From: Bacteroidota bacterium
Lineage (GTDB): Bacteria > Bacteroidota > Bacteroidia > Bacteroidales > UBA10428
Direction of reading: 5' to 3'
Assembly: GCA_024640925.1 (NCBI GenBank)
Contig: JAHEEB010000003.1
Span: forward strand, 1-18,142
DNA length: 18,142 nucleotides
The translations under genes were made by a program, and so were the position numbers. Below, one piece after another: positions 1 through 8,431 of this stretch. How positions within the stretch are numbered: position 1 is the first letter of the stretch; the number at the start of each line of letters is the position of its first letter. The notes below the pieces were generated by a model. It was not told where the DNA came from, searched no databases, and saw only the letters and a program-made list of their open reading frames with translations.

Positions 1-3000
1 ATAAAATTATGTCCTCCTTTTCTTAATTCAGTATAGAATTTACCCTGTGTTTCATTTTTCCATTTCAAGACATCACCCGGAGGAACCCGATCGTCAGTAT
101 CTGCAATAAAAGCGATAACACCCGACAGAAGCTTTGGGCCATCGATATATTTATAAGAATAAATTAATTCGAAATCGGCTCTTAATGTTTGTATTAGTTT
201 AGCATGAAATTCATTTTTCAAATCAATATTTACGGCTGAAGGTAAAAGATTAGCAAGTTGTTCATCTGTCCATTTCGATTCAATAATCTGATTAATAAAA
301 TTATTCACGTAACCATTTAATGAAGGTGTTCCGGAAAGAATAAGTATTTCTGCCTTCAGTCCATAATTGTATTGCAGGTTTCTGGCTGTCTCAAAGGCAA
401 GTAATCCGCCCATGCTATGCCCATATAACATAAATGGTCTGTGCTTTAGTTTGTCATGTATCAGAGGCATATAATCAGTTATAAATTGTTTATATGAACG
501 ATAAGGTTCTTCATTTAATCGATCACCTCTTCCGGGCAATTGTATACAACTGACTTCAATCTCTGGTCCAAGCAGATTATCCCAACCATCAAATAAAGCC
601 ATACTTCCTCCAGCATCATGGAAGCATATCAGGCAAATTTTTGCGTCCGGTCTGGCAGTCAGAGTCACTATTTCCTTTGGCTGTTCCAATTCAGGCTTAA
701 CATTGTCCTGATCCATGTTCTTGCTTAAAAGCACATTGATAAATTTGGAAAAATCTTTAATAACAGGAGTTTTCCACATATCAACAACAGCAAACTTAAT
801 ATTAAACTCTTTTTCAAGGTTGTTTCTCAACTGTACAGCCATGATCGAATCAACACCAAGACCCTTGAATGTCATAGAGGTATTAATCGTTGATTCCTGG
901 GCTTTAATTAATTTTGCCAGCTTTTTGATTATGCCAGTCTGTACAATTTTTATTTTTCCTGGCTCATCTGCATTTGACCATTCTGTGTACCAATTTCCCG
1001 ATTCATTGACCACTTTATCATTAAAAGGAACACCTAAATCCACAATTTTTGCGCTAATTCCTTCCATTTGTATAAGAAATTGATCCTTATAAAAAGCTTT
1101 CAGATTAGCTGAAAAGGTTATCCTATTTTCAGTTGAATCACTTATAGGTTCGGAAGAAACGATATCTGCCAGTAAAATTCCATCTGTAAAATTCAACATT
1201 TTGGGGTTTATCGAAATTCTTTCGATGGATGAAACAAAGGCGAATTTTTGTGTTAAAGTCGTATCTTGTTTAAAATAACAGCTAAAAACAGGTTGTATAA
1301 GGTTATCAAGAAGTACTGGATTAAAATGATATTTTCTGCCTTGTCTGATTATTTTAGGATCAGGGGCTACAGTTGCAATAATTCGTTGTTGTTCAACAGA
1401 ATTTATTTTTACATTTTGAAAAACAGGTGAATAATTAACACCAATTTTTCGGAATGATCGGTAAAAATCGGGTAGACAACTTGTTTGTAAATTTATGGAC
1501 TTTGGTATATCCGGAACAATATCAGGAATAGATCTTACACTGACAATATTTCCCAGACAACTTGTTTCCCATGTCTGAGACTCTGATGTTTTAAAGAAAA
1601 TGAAGAATTTCGAAAATTTTGGAGATACGCTTTCTATTTTCAACTGAATACTTATAGCAGAATCCTTATCAATTGAAATTGCTTTGCGAAATTCTATATT
1701 TTTTAGCTCGAACGGCTGAATCCCATAAATTTCAGTGGAAGAAGCCAATATCATTTCAATGTATGCCGATGCCGGAAGAACAGATGTTTCATTAACTACA
1801 TGGCCGGCAATAAAAGACAGGGAGTTTAGGTTAATAACATTGTTCCAGTAAAAGAAGTTGTCGGTATCTGCCAGTTTCATCGATTTTCCGATAAGGGGAT
1901 GTGTGTCGGAAGCTTGTTTAATGGATTCTGTCTTTTTTTCAAGCTCATAAACTTTACGTTCGAAAGGATAACCAGGTAAATTAATATGGTTAAGTGGGAA
2001 AGACCCGTATACCCTTTCCCAATCGAAACGAATTCCAAAACGATAAAGATTCTGAAGATTGCTGAAAAACTCATATCGTTCCGGTTTTTCGCGATGAGTG
2101 CTTGAAAATACTCCAACCTCAGAATTTTTGTTAACAAGACATTCATTTATAGAACTTAGCAAAACCGGATGGGGACTTATTTCAATATAAACCGAATGCC
2201 TTCTATCTGCCAATTCGTCGATAACAGAGGCAAATTGAACCGTGTTCCGGAGATTATCGACCCAATAATCGGCATTCATCTCGGGTCCTTCCATTTGCTT
2301 TACCCGAACAGTAGAATGAAAGGTATAAATTGCTTTTTGTGGTTTAATATCCATTAATTCGATTCTCAAATCTTCTTTTATTGCATCCATCTGCGGACTA
2401 TGGGATGCAACATCAACATTTACCTTACGACAGAAAAGATTACGACCTTCCAGCTCCGAAATTACACGTTGAATCGTTTTTATATCGCCTGCCAAAACAG
2501 TGGATTTAGGACTATTATGAACGGCAACACAAATCTTCCCCTGGTATTTTTCTGTCGTATTTTTTGCCTCTTCTAAACTGAGTTCGGTAAGTGCCATAGC
2601 TCCGTCGGTTCCGCTCAACTTACCCATTAGCCTGCTTCGAATACAAATAATCCGGGCGGCATCGTCTAGCGACAAGATTCCAGCAATATGAGCCGCCGCT
2701 ACCTCTCCCATGCTATGTCCCACAATGGAAACAGGTGTTACACCATTACTAATCCATAAACGAGCCAAGGCTATTTGAACTGCGCATATGAATGGTTGTA
2801 TAACATTTATTTTTGTTAAACCTGAGTCTTCTTTATTGGCATAAATTTCTTTAATCAACGACCAATTTGTATATTTTGAGAAAGCTTTTTCACATTCATC
2901 TATTGCCTTCCTGAATACATCTTCATTCTCATACAAATCTTTCCCCATCCCCAACCATTGAGAACCCTGACCCGGAAATATAAATACAATCCCATCATTA

Positions 3001-4604
3001 TCCACATACTTTTTTGACTCAATATTCTGAATATCCCTTTGTAAAACCTCATTTATGCTCCCAATTAGTTCTTGTTGGTTTCTGCCGTTAATTAATGCCC
3101 GATATTCAAAATGAGGGCGAAGTAAAGAACTGGCTTTACAAACATCATAAATTCTTGTTGTATCGCTAAACTCTTCCTTATTCAGGAAATTAAGGTATAC
3201 TTTCAGATAATTCTGCAGCGATTCCAATGATCGGGCAGAAATTGGCAATATAAAAACCGATTTGTTTAAACGTTGAATGTTTTCTGAGGAAATATTTTTC
3301 TTAAACTCCTCCAAAACTAAATGGACATTGGTACCACCCCAACCAAAAGAATTAATTCCAGCTTTTAATGTTTCCGAACTTTTGACAGGCCAGGGAGTAG
3401 TCTGATTCTGCACTCTGATTTTTAGTTCGTCGAAATTAATTTTCGGATTTGGAATAACAAAGTGCAGGTTCTTTGGAAGGACATGATGCTGAATTGAAAG
3501 AATAACTTTAATTAAACCTGCAATTCCTGCAGCAGCTTCGGTATGACCAAAGTTGGTTTTAACCGATCCTATAAATAAGGGGTTATCTTCCTTTCTGTTT
3601 TTTCCCATAATTTCGCCTAGGGCAATAGCCTCATTCGGATCTCCGATTTTTGTACCAGTACCATGTGTCTCCACAAAATGCACTTTGTAAAAATCCAGAT
3701 CAGCATCTCGATAAGCCTCTTCGAGTAATTCCTTTTGCCCACGAACACTGGTTGCAGGGAGATTGTCGTTAAAACCATTATTGTTCATGGCACATCCCCG
3801 AATAACAGCATAAATTCTATCGTTATCTTTAATAGCATCTTCCAATCTCTTCATGATGATAATGCCTGCCCCTTCAGCTCTAACAAATCCATCAGCTTCA
3901 GCATCAAAGCTACTGCATTTGCCTAATGCAGATAAACCTCCAAATTTGCCTAAATAAACATATTGCTCCGGATTCAGAATATGGTTAACACCACCCCCAA
4001 AACACAGATCGATTGACTTGTTTCTTAAGCTTTGAATTCCCAACCCAACAGCAACCATTGATGAAGAACAGCCTGTATCAAGCACAAAACTAGGCCCTCT
4101 GAGACCAAAAAAATAGGAGATTCTGCTTGCAATTATATTTGCCGATTGACCAATTGCAGAGAAATTATTGATTGGAGCCTCTCTTTCTTTCCGGAAATGC
4201 TCAAAATCGTTCCATATGTGTCCAAAATAAACCCCTGCTTTTGAGTTCAAAATTGCAGAATATGGTATCTGAGAACTTTCAACTGCCTCCCAGGCAAGTT
4301 CAAGCATAAGCTTTTGTGATGGATGCATCTCCATTGCTTCTTTCGGGGAGATGTTAAAAAACAAGGGATCAAAATCATGGATGTTCTCCAGATATGCACC
4401 ATGAATTTGATTCATCTTACCATCGGCTTCAGTGTCTGTATCAAAGTAATCCTTAATATTAAACCTCGATAAAGGAATTTCCGATATAACATTTATACCA
4501 TTTAGCAATACCTTCCAAAATTCGGTTAAGTTGGAAGCCCCAGGAAATCTGCAAGAAACACCAACAATTGCTATAGGGTGATTTGAAACAGTGTTCTGTT
4601 CCAT
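1..4604 (-). CDS. Type I polyketide synthase, KS-AT-DH-ACP-TE, C-terminus cut by window edge
   Basis: One open frame of 1534 codons runs from ATG at 4604 off the left edge. The ketosynthase (about residues 9-430) has Cys179 in DTGCSSS, His314 in ETHGTGT and His354 in KTNFGHTEAA, so it should condense. The acyltransferase (about 540-860) has GQGSQ, Ser631 in GHSMGE and His735 in VASHS, with an RSR arginine. A double-hotdog dehydratase (about 900-1190) has His935 and Asp1100 in DNLIQ. The ACP carries Ser1253 in GVDSI. The thioesterase has LPGRG (1356-1360), Ser1397 in GHSMGG and His1532 in GGHNF; only a few tens of residues should be missing. No ketoreductase, enoylreductase or methyltransferase is present. 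Frame was checked at each active site. It probably makes and releases a short unreduced or trans-reduced acyl chain; the product is unknown. No partner gene is visible; any would lie left of the window. Confidence 0.93.
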   Translation of the reverse strand, partial: MEQNTVSNHPIAIVGVSCRFPGASNLTEFWKVLLNGINVISEIPLSRFNIKDYFDTDTEADGKMNQIHGAYLENIHDFDPLFFNISPKEAMEMHPSQKLMLELAWEAVESSQIPYSAILNSKAGVYFGHIWNDFEHFRKEREAPINNFSAIGQSANIIASRISYFFGLRGPSFVLDTGCSSSMVAVGLGIQSLRNKSIDLCFGGGVNHILNPEQYVYLGKFGGLSALGKCSSFDAEADGFVRAEGAGIIIMKRLEDAIKDNDRIYAVIRGCAMNNNGFNDNLPATSVRGQKELLEEAYRDADLDFYKVHFVETHGTGTKIGDPNEAIALGEIMGKNRKEDNPLFIGSVKTNFGHTEAAAGIAGLIKVILSIQHHVLPKNLHFVIPNPKINFDELKIRVQNQTTPWPVKSSETLKAGINSFGWGGTNVHLVLEEFKKNISSENIQRLNKSVFILPISARSLESLQNYLKVYLNFLNKEEFSDTTRIYDVCKASSLLRPHFEYRALINGRNQQELIGSINEVLQRDIQNIESKKYVDNDGIVFIFPGQGSQWLGMGKDLYENEDVFRKAIDECEKAFSKYTNWSLIKEIYANKEDSGLTKINVIQPFICAVQIALARLWISNGVTPVSIVGHSMGEVAAAHIAGILSLDDAARIICIRSRLMGKLSGTDGAMALTELSLEEAKNTTEKYQGKICVAVHNSPKSTVLAGDIKTIQRVISELEGRNLFCRKVNVDVASHSPQMDAIKEDLRIELMDIKPQKAIYTFHSTVRVKQMEGPEMNADYWVDNLRNTVQFASVIDELADRRHSVYIEISPHPVLLSSINECLVNKNSEVGVFSSTHREKPERYEFFSNLQNLYRFGIRFDWERVYGSFPLNHINLPGYPFERKVYELEKKTESIKQASDTHPLIGKSMKLADTDNFFYWNNVINLNSLSFIAGHVVNETSVLPASAYIEMILASSTEIYGIQPFELKNIEFRKAISIDKDSAISIQLKIESVSPKFSKFFIFFKTSESQTWETSCLGNIVSVRSIPDIVPDIPKSINLQTSCLPDFYRSFRKIGVNYSPVFQNVKINSVEQQRIIATVAPDPKIIRQGRKYHFNPVLLDNLIQPVFSCYFKQDTTLTQKFAFVSSIERISINPKMLNFTDGILLADIVSSEPISDSTENRITFSANLKAFYKDQFLIQMEGISAKIVDLGVPFNDKVVNESGNWYTEWSNADEPGKIKIVQTGIIKKLAKLIKAQESTINTSMTFKGLGVDSIMAVQLRNNLEKEFNIKFAVVDMWKTPVIKDFSKFINVLLSKNMDQDNVKPELEQPKEIVTLTARPDAKICLICFHDAGGSMALFDGWDNLLGPEIEVSCIQLPGRGDRLNEEPYRSYKQFITDYMPLIHDKLKHRPFMLYGHSMGGLLAFETARNLQYNYGLKAEILILSGTPSLNGYVNNFINQIIESKWTDEQLANLLPSAVNIDLKNEFHAKLIQTLRADFELIYSYKYIDGPKLLSGVIAFIADTDDRVPPGDVLKWKNETQGKFYTELRKGGHNF

Positions 4605-4663
4605 AGCAATAATTTTACGTTCTGAAAACTAGTGGGATTTTTCGAAGTGCGACTTACTAATAT

Positions 4664-4671
4664 CAAATTTA
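4664..4671 (-). promoter_or_regulatory. Candidate Bacteroidota -7 box for the PKS
   Basis: On the minus strand this reads TAAATTTG, a full match to the TAnnTTTG element of Bacteroidota sigma-ABfr promoters. It would place transcription start roughly 50 bases before the PKS ATG at 4604. No clear TTG is seen at the expected -33 position, so the call rests on one element. Confidence 0.45.
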
Positions 4672-4773
4672 CATTTAGTTTTTAATATTAACCCGGAATA
4701 AGCAATAGAAATATTGAAAATTTATATTGACTAGAGCATGCAAGGTGCACCGTTTAGAATTTGTTAACAGCAC

Positions 4774-4848
4774 TTTGTAAAATTGCTGGTTTACAAATTC
4801 TTATCGTGGAATTAATCGGTTTACACGTTCTCTAATCCCGGGTAAACC
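4774..4848. repeat. Cluster of GGTTTAC/GTAAACC repeats upstream of the PKS
   Basis: TTTGTAAA (4774-4781) and TTTACAAA (4790-4797) form a perfect 8-base inverted repeat with an 8-base loop. GGTTTACA occurs at 4788-4795 and again at 4818-4825, exactly 30 bases apart. GTAAACC (4842-4848) is the inverse of GGTTTAC at 4818-4824. Four related half-sites in 75 bases, about 115-190 bases before the proposed PKS transcription start, look like an operator array for a dimeric regulator. The regulator is not in the window, and the region is AT-rich, so chance is possible. Confidence 0.4.
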
Positions 4849-4894
4849 AATTTATAGGTCTAAGAAATGTTTCTGAGTTTAATTACCAATAAAC

Positions 4895-4927
4895 AAAAAA
4901 AAAGTCCGCTGGCCAAGCCAAACGGAC
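4895..4927 (-). terminator. Intrinsic terminator of the DUF1015 gene
   Basis: Arms GTCCG (4904-4908) and CGGAC (4923-4927) enclose TGGC/GCCA, giving a GC-rich stem with small mismatches. On the minus strand it is followed by nine uninterrupted T (complement of A at 4895-4903). It lies about 110 bases after the stop codon at 5039 and faces the right way to end the serC-serA-DUF1015 unit before the PKS. Confidence 0.8.
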
Positions 4928-5038
4928 ATTTTATATGTGGGTATTAAAAATAATTTCATCAATTCTACCAACAGAAATTAGCTAACTGTTTTTTATACCA
5001 CAGACTAAAAATAAATCGAATAGATTCTGATTTAAAAC

Positions 5039-6286
5039 CTATTCCAGACAATGAATTACCAGACCACTTCTAAGTTTTGGTTCAAACCAAGTGGTTTTTG
5101 GAGGCATTATATTCCCTGAATCAGCAATATCAATCAATTGTTTCATGCTTACAGGATAAAGAGCAAAAGCAGCAACCATTTCGCCACTGTCTACCCGGCG
5201 TTTCAATTCGCCAAGTCCGCGAATTCCACCTACGAAATCGATACGGGTCGATTTACGTAAATCTTTAATATCGAGAATCGGGTCAAGAATCGTTTTTGAT
5301 AAGACAGTAACATCCAAACATTCAATCGGATCATTATCGTTGTATGTTCCTGGTTTTGCTTCCAGCTGGTACCATTTTCCATCGATGTACATCGAAAACT
5401 CATGTAATTTCGATGGTTTATAGATTTCTTTCCCTTTTTCAGAAACTGTATACCCTTCGCTAATCATAGACAGGAATTGTTCTTTGCTCAATCCGTTTAA
5501 ATCAGTTACCACCCGGTTGTAATCAATAATAGTAAGTTGACTTGCGGGGAAATGTACAGCCATAAAATAGTTGTATTCTTCCTTTCCGGTATGATTGCTG
5601 TTTTGTTTTTTCCTTTCTTGTCCGACATGAGCAGCAGCAGCTGTTCTATGGTGACCGTCAGCAACGTATGTAAAGGGAACTTCAGATGCAAATATCTTTT
5701 CAATAGACTGAATGTCTTCCTGTTTATTAATCACCCATAACTGGTGGCCAACGCCATCGTTTGTTTTAAAATCGAACTCCGCGGGATTGGCAATATATCG
5801 GGCAACAATGGCATCAATCTTTGTATTATCGGGATAGGCAAAGAAAACAGGTTCAGCATTGAAATTAGTTACTCTTATGTGGTTTTTCCTATCTTCTTCT
5901 TTATCGGGCCTTGTTAATTCATGTTTTTTAATTACCTCGTTCAGATAATCTTCAACAGAAGCACAACCTACTAATCCATATTGGGTTTTTCCCCACATGG
6001 TTTGGGCGTATATATAATAACAGGGAGAAGTATCTTCTTTGAAAATACCATCTTGAATAACTTTCATTAAGTTCTCTTTACCCTTATTGTATACCCGATC
6101 GGAATAATGGTCGACATCTGCCGGTAAATCAATTTCCGGTTTTACAATATGATAAAAAGAGTTTTCATTTCCTTTTGCTTCTTCCCTTGCCTCTTCGGAA
6201 TTAAGCACATCGTATGGGCGTGAAGCAATTGAAGCAACCAGATTTTTAACAGGCCTGTAGCCTTTAAATGGTTTTATAATAGCCAT
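5039..6286 (-). CDS. DUF1015 family protein, possible serine-related enzyme
   Basis: The 415-residue protein has the family's marks: PYDV at 24-27, HELTR near 122-126, NHIRVT at 135-140 and DGHHR at 210-214 followed by an Ala-rich helix. No signal peptide or membrane segment is seen, so it should be cytoplasmic. The family has no function I can state firmly. The DGHHRxxA motif resembles the GxHRxxA element of ParB-fold proteins, including free-serine kinases of the SerK/SbnI type; with serC and serA directly upstream this suggests a role on serine or phosphoserine, as inference only. The ATG at 6286 lies about 25 bases after a terminator-like hairpin, so expression may be attenuated relative to serA. 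It ends at a strong terminator. Confidence 0.85.
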   Translation of the reverse strand: MAIIKPFKGYRPVKNLVASIASRPYDVLNSEEAREEAKGNENSFYHIVKPEIDLPADVDHYSDRVYNKGKENLMKVIQDGIFKEDTSPCYYIYAQTMWGKTQYGLVGCASVEDYLNEVIKKHELTRPDKEEDRKNHIRVTNFNAEPVFFAYPDNTKIDAIVARYIANPAEFDFKTNDGVGHQLWVINKQEDIQSIEKIFASEVPFTYVADGHHRTAAAAHVGQERKKQNSNHTGKEEYNYFMAVHFPASQLTIIDYNRVVTDLNGLSKEQFLSMISEGYTVSEKGKEIYKPSKLHEFSMYIDGKWYQLEAKPGTYNDNDPIECLDVTVLSKTILDPILDIKDLRKSTRIDFVGGIRGLGELKRRVDSGEMVAAFALYPVSMKQLIDIADSGNIMPPKTTWFEPKLRSGLVIHCLE

Positions 6287-6308
6287 ATTAACGTTTTTTT
6301 GAGATTTA

Positions 6309-6358
6309 AAAGAAAAAAGCCATGTCAGATTGGAAGAACCGAATCCGATATGGCTTTT
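6309..6358 (-). terminator. Hairpin between serA and DUF1015, terminator or attenuator
   Basis: AAAAGCCAT (6315-6323) pairs perfectly with ATGGCTTTT (6350-6358). The stem continues imperfectly inward through GATT/AATC and GG/CC around a short loop. On the minus strand the right arm is followed by a T-rich tract (complement of 6309-6318). It begins about 20 bases after the serA stop codon and ends about 25 bases before the DUF1015 ATG. It could end most serA transcripts or act as a partial attenuator. Confidence 0.7.
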
Positions 6359-6376
6359 ATTTATTCAATTATTACT

Positions 6377-7297
6377 TTAGTTTACTTTAAAGGTGTTGTC
6401 ACCGTTTTTGATAAAACCAACAATCTGTTTTGCAGCAGCAAGACCAGCATTGATGTTAGCTTCTTCGGTCTGGGCACCCATTTTCTTTGGTGTAAAGAAA
6501 AAGCGGCCGGCATAATTTGAGGCAATCTCATCTTTGCAGTTGGGGGCAACATCAGATATATATCTGAAGTCTTTTCTGTCGGCAAACATTTTCAATAGAC
6601 CAGCTTCATCGATAATTTCCAGACGGGCTGTATTTACAAGAGTTGCGCCCTGAGGCATAACAGAAAGGAGTTCGTAATTCAAAGACCCTTTTGTTTTGCT
6701 GTTTGCAGGAATATTAACAGAAACATACTGGCATTTGCTATAGAGTTCTTTTATATCCGTTTCGCAAATAACTCCATCTTTTTCAATAGCAGCTTTATCG
6801 AGAAATGGGTCATAGGCATGTATTTTCATACCAAGGCCTTTACCAATTTGAGCCAGTAATTTTCCAATGTTGCCAAATCCATGAATACCAAGAGTTTTAC
6901 CCCGAAGTTCAACCCCCGAAGAGCCATTGTATCCATTACGGTTGAGCATGATCATCATTCCAACAGCTAATTCGGCTACAGCATTTGAATTCTGACCAGG
7001 AGTATTCATAGCTACAACATTCTTTGCAGTAGCAGCCGCCAGGTCAATATTATCGTAACCAGCACCGGCGCGGACAACAATTTTCAGATTATCAGCAGCA
7101 TCGATAATTTCCTTATCAATGATATCGCTGCGAATAATAATCGCATCGACATCCTTAACTGCTGCTTTCAGTTGATCCTTACTGGTGTATTTCTCAAGCT
7201 TTACCAGTTCAAACCCTGCTTTGTCGCATATTTCCTTAATCCCATCAACAGCAGCCTTTGCAAAAGGCTTGTCTGTTGCTAAAAGAACTTTTGTCAT
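6377..7297 (-). CDS. serA: D-3-phosphoglycerate dehydrogenase, short lysine type
   Basis: It oxidises 3-phosphoglycerate to 3-phosphohydroxypyruvate with NAD, the first step of serine synthesis. At 306 residues it has the substrate and nucleotide domains but no C-terminal ACT regulatory domain. The dinucleotide motif GFGNIG is at 140-145, with an acidic residue at Asp163. Catalytic Arg225 (NTAR) is present and Glu257 probably corresponds to the acidic partner. The usual catalytic His (TPH) is replaced by Lys271 in TPKKMGAQT. The same change is known in Bacteroidales and Entamoeba enzymes (type IIIK), so it is a subfamily trait, not damage. It starts 19 bases after the serC stop, so the two genes are surely cotranscribed. 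Without the ACT domain, serine feedback of the E. coli kind is unlikely. Confidence 0.95.
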   Translation of the reverse strand: MTKVLLATDKPFAKAAVDGIKEICDKAGFELVKLEKYTSKDQLKAAVKDVDAIIIRSDIIDKEIIDAADNLKIVVRAGAGYDNIDLAAATAKNVVAMNTPGQNSNAVAELAVGMMIMLNRNGYNGSSGVELRGKTLGIHGFGNIGKLLAQIGKGLGMKIHAYDPFLDKAAIEKDGVICETDIKELYSKCQYVSVNIPANSKTKGSLNYELLSVMPQGATLVNTARLEIIDEAGLLKMFADRKDFRYISDVAPNCKDEIASNYAGRFFFTPKKMGAQTEEANINAGLAAAKQIVGFIKNGDNTFKVN

Positions 7298-7316
7298 ATG
7301 ATTCAGTTTTTAGTGG

Positions 7317-8387
7317 TTATAGTTTTGCTTCAAAATCCTTCATGGCATTTACCAATACCTGAACACTTGATAAAGGCATTGCATTGTAGATTGAAGCCCG
7401 GAACCCACCAACTGAACGATGTCCTTTTATTCCAACAATACCTTGTCCCTGGGCAAATTTCAGGAATTCTTCTTCTTTATCTTTATAATCGTCATTCATT
7501 ATAAAAACCACATTCATAATCGAACGATCTTCTTCATTAGGAATAGTCGATTTGAAGAGTTTATTCCTTTCTATCTCATTATAAAGAAGCTCTGCTTTCT
7601 CAATATTTCTCTTATATGCAGCTTTTACACCACCTTCATTTTTCAGCCAGCGCATATTCAGCATAGCAGAATAAAGAGCAACACACGATGGCGTATTGTA
7701 AAGCGATTGCTCGGCAATATGTGTGCTGTATTTCAGCATTGAAGGAATCGGTCTTTCAACTTTGCCAAGAATATCATCGCGGACAATAACAAATGTTGTA
7801 CCCGATGGGCCAATATTTTTCTGGGATCCACCATAGATTAATGCATATTTCGATACATCCATTGGTCTGCTCATAATATCTGAAGAAGCATCGGCTACCA
7901 GAGGAACAGAAACATCAAGATCTTTTTTAAGTTCTGTACCAAAAATGGTATTATTGGTAGTAATGTGGAAATAATCGGAATCTGCAGGTATTTTATAGTC
8001 TTTCGGTATAAAATTATAGTTACTGTCTTTTGATGAAGCGACAACAACTACTTCGCCAAACAGTTTAGCTTCCTTAATTGCTTTTGATGCCCATGTTCCT
8101 GTGTCGAGGTATGATGCTTTCTTATTCAGAAGATTATAAGGAACCATGCAGAATTGCATACTAGCACCACCCTGCAGGAACAGTATGGAATAACCTTGCG
8201 GTACATCGAGAAGTTCGCGTAAAAGGGAGGATGCTTCGTCGTTGATAGCAGTGAATTCTTTGGATCGATGAGAAATTTCCAAAATAGATAATCCACTGTT
8301 GTTCAAATCCAAAACTCCTTTTGCGGTTTCTTCGATTGCGTACTGCGAGAGAATAGATGGTCCCGCATTGAAATTGTGCTTTTTCAT
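7317..8387 (-). CDS. serC: Phosphoserine aminotransferase
   Basis: It transfers the amino group of glutamate to 3-phosphohydroxypyruvate to give phosphoserine; the same enzyme often serves pyridoxal phosphate synthesis. The 356-residue length is normal. The N-terminal HNFNAGPS, the glycine-rich QGGASMQF (72-79) and the PLP lysine Lys190 in [11 protein letters not shown] are all present, as is the C-terminal [11 protein letters not shown] segment. The protein is cytoplasmic, aspartate-aminotransferase fold. It is the first gene of the serC-serA unit and precedes serA by 19 bases. The 244-base gap before it contains an inverted repeat in the probable leader. No serB phosphatase is found in the window. 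Confidence 0.96.
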   Translation of the reverse strand: MKKHNFNAGPSILSQYAIEETAKGVLDLNNSGLSILEISHRSKEFTAINDEASSLLRELLDVPQGYSILFLQGGASMQFCMVPYNLLNKKASYLDTGTWASKAIKEAKLFGEVVVVASSKDSNYNFIPKDYKIPADSDYFHITTNNTIFGTELKKDLDVSVPLVADASSDIMSRPMDVSKYALIYGGSQKNIGPSGTTFVIVRDDILGKVERPIPSMLKYSTHIAEQSLYNTPSCVALYSAMLNMRWLKNEGGVKAAYKRNIEKAELLYNEIERNKLFKSTIPNEEDRSIMNVVFIMNDDYKDKEEEFLKFAQGQGIVGIKGHRSVGGFRASIYNAMPLSSVQVLVNAMKDFEAKL

Positions 8388-8431
8388 CCTTTAATAGTTA
8401 ATTTATAAAAAGGCCGGAAGGAACCCACATG

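Larger units (their letters stand above)
4605..5038. other. 434-base intergenic region between DUF1015 gene and PKS
   Basis: This is the only gene-free stretch above 300 bases. It holds the terminator of the DUF1015 gene near its right end, a cluster of GGTTTAC-type direct and inverted repeats in the middle, and a promoter candidate for the PKS at its left end. An 8-base palindrome GGTGCACC lies at 4744-4751 next to GCATGC at 4736-4741. I see no plausible protein or RNA gene. It separates specialised metabolism from the serine block and implies separate transcription of the PKS. Confidence 0.7.

Noticed and set aside
715..1083. 122-codon plus-strand open frame
   Set aside because: It is antisense to the PKS DH/ACP region, where the minus-strand frame carries the GVDSI phosphopantetheine site.
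1..4604. Possible frameshift or broken PKS
   Set aside because: The KS, AT, DH, ACP and TE catalytic motifs were all checked to fall in the same frame from the ATG at 4604, so the gene appears intact up to the edge.
4774..4848. CRISPR-like or transposon-end repeats
   Set aside because: The repeated units are 7-8 bases with irregular spacing, there are no spacers of fixed length, no cas genes, and no transposase or target duplication nearby.
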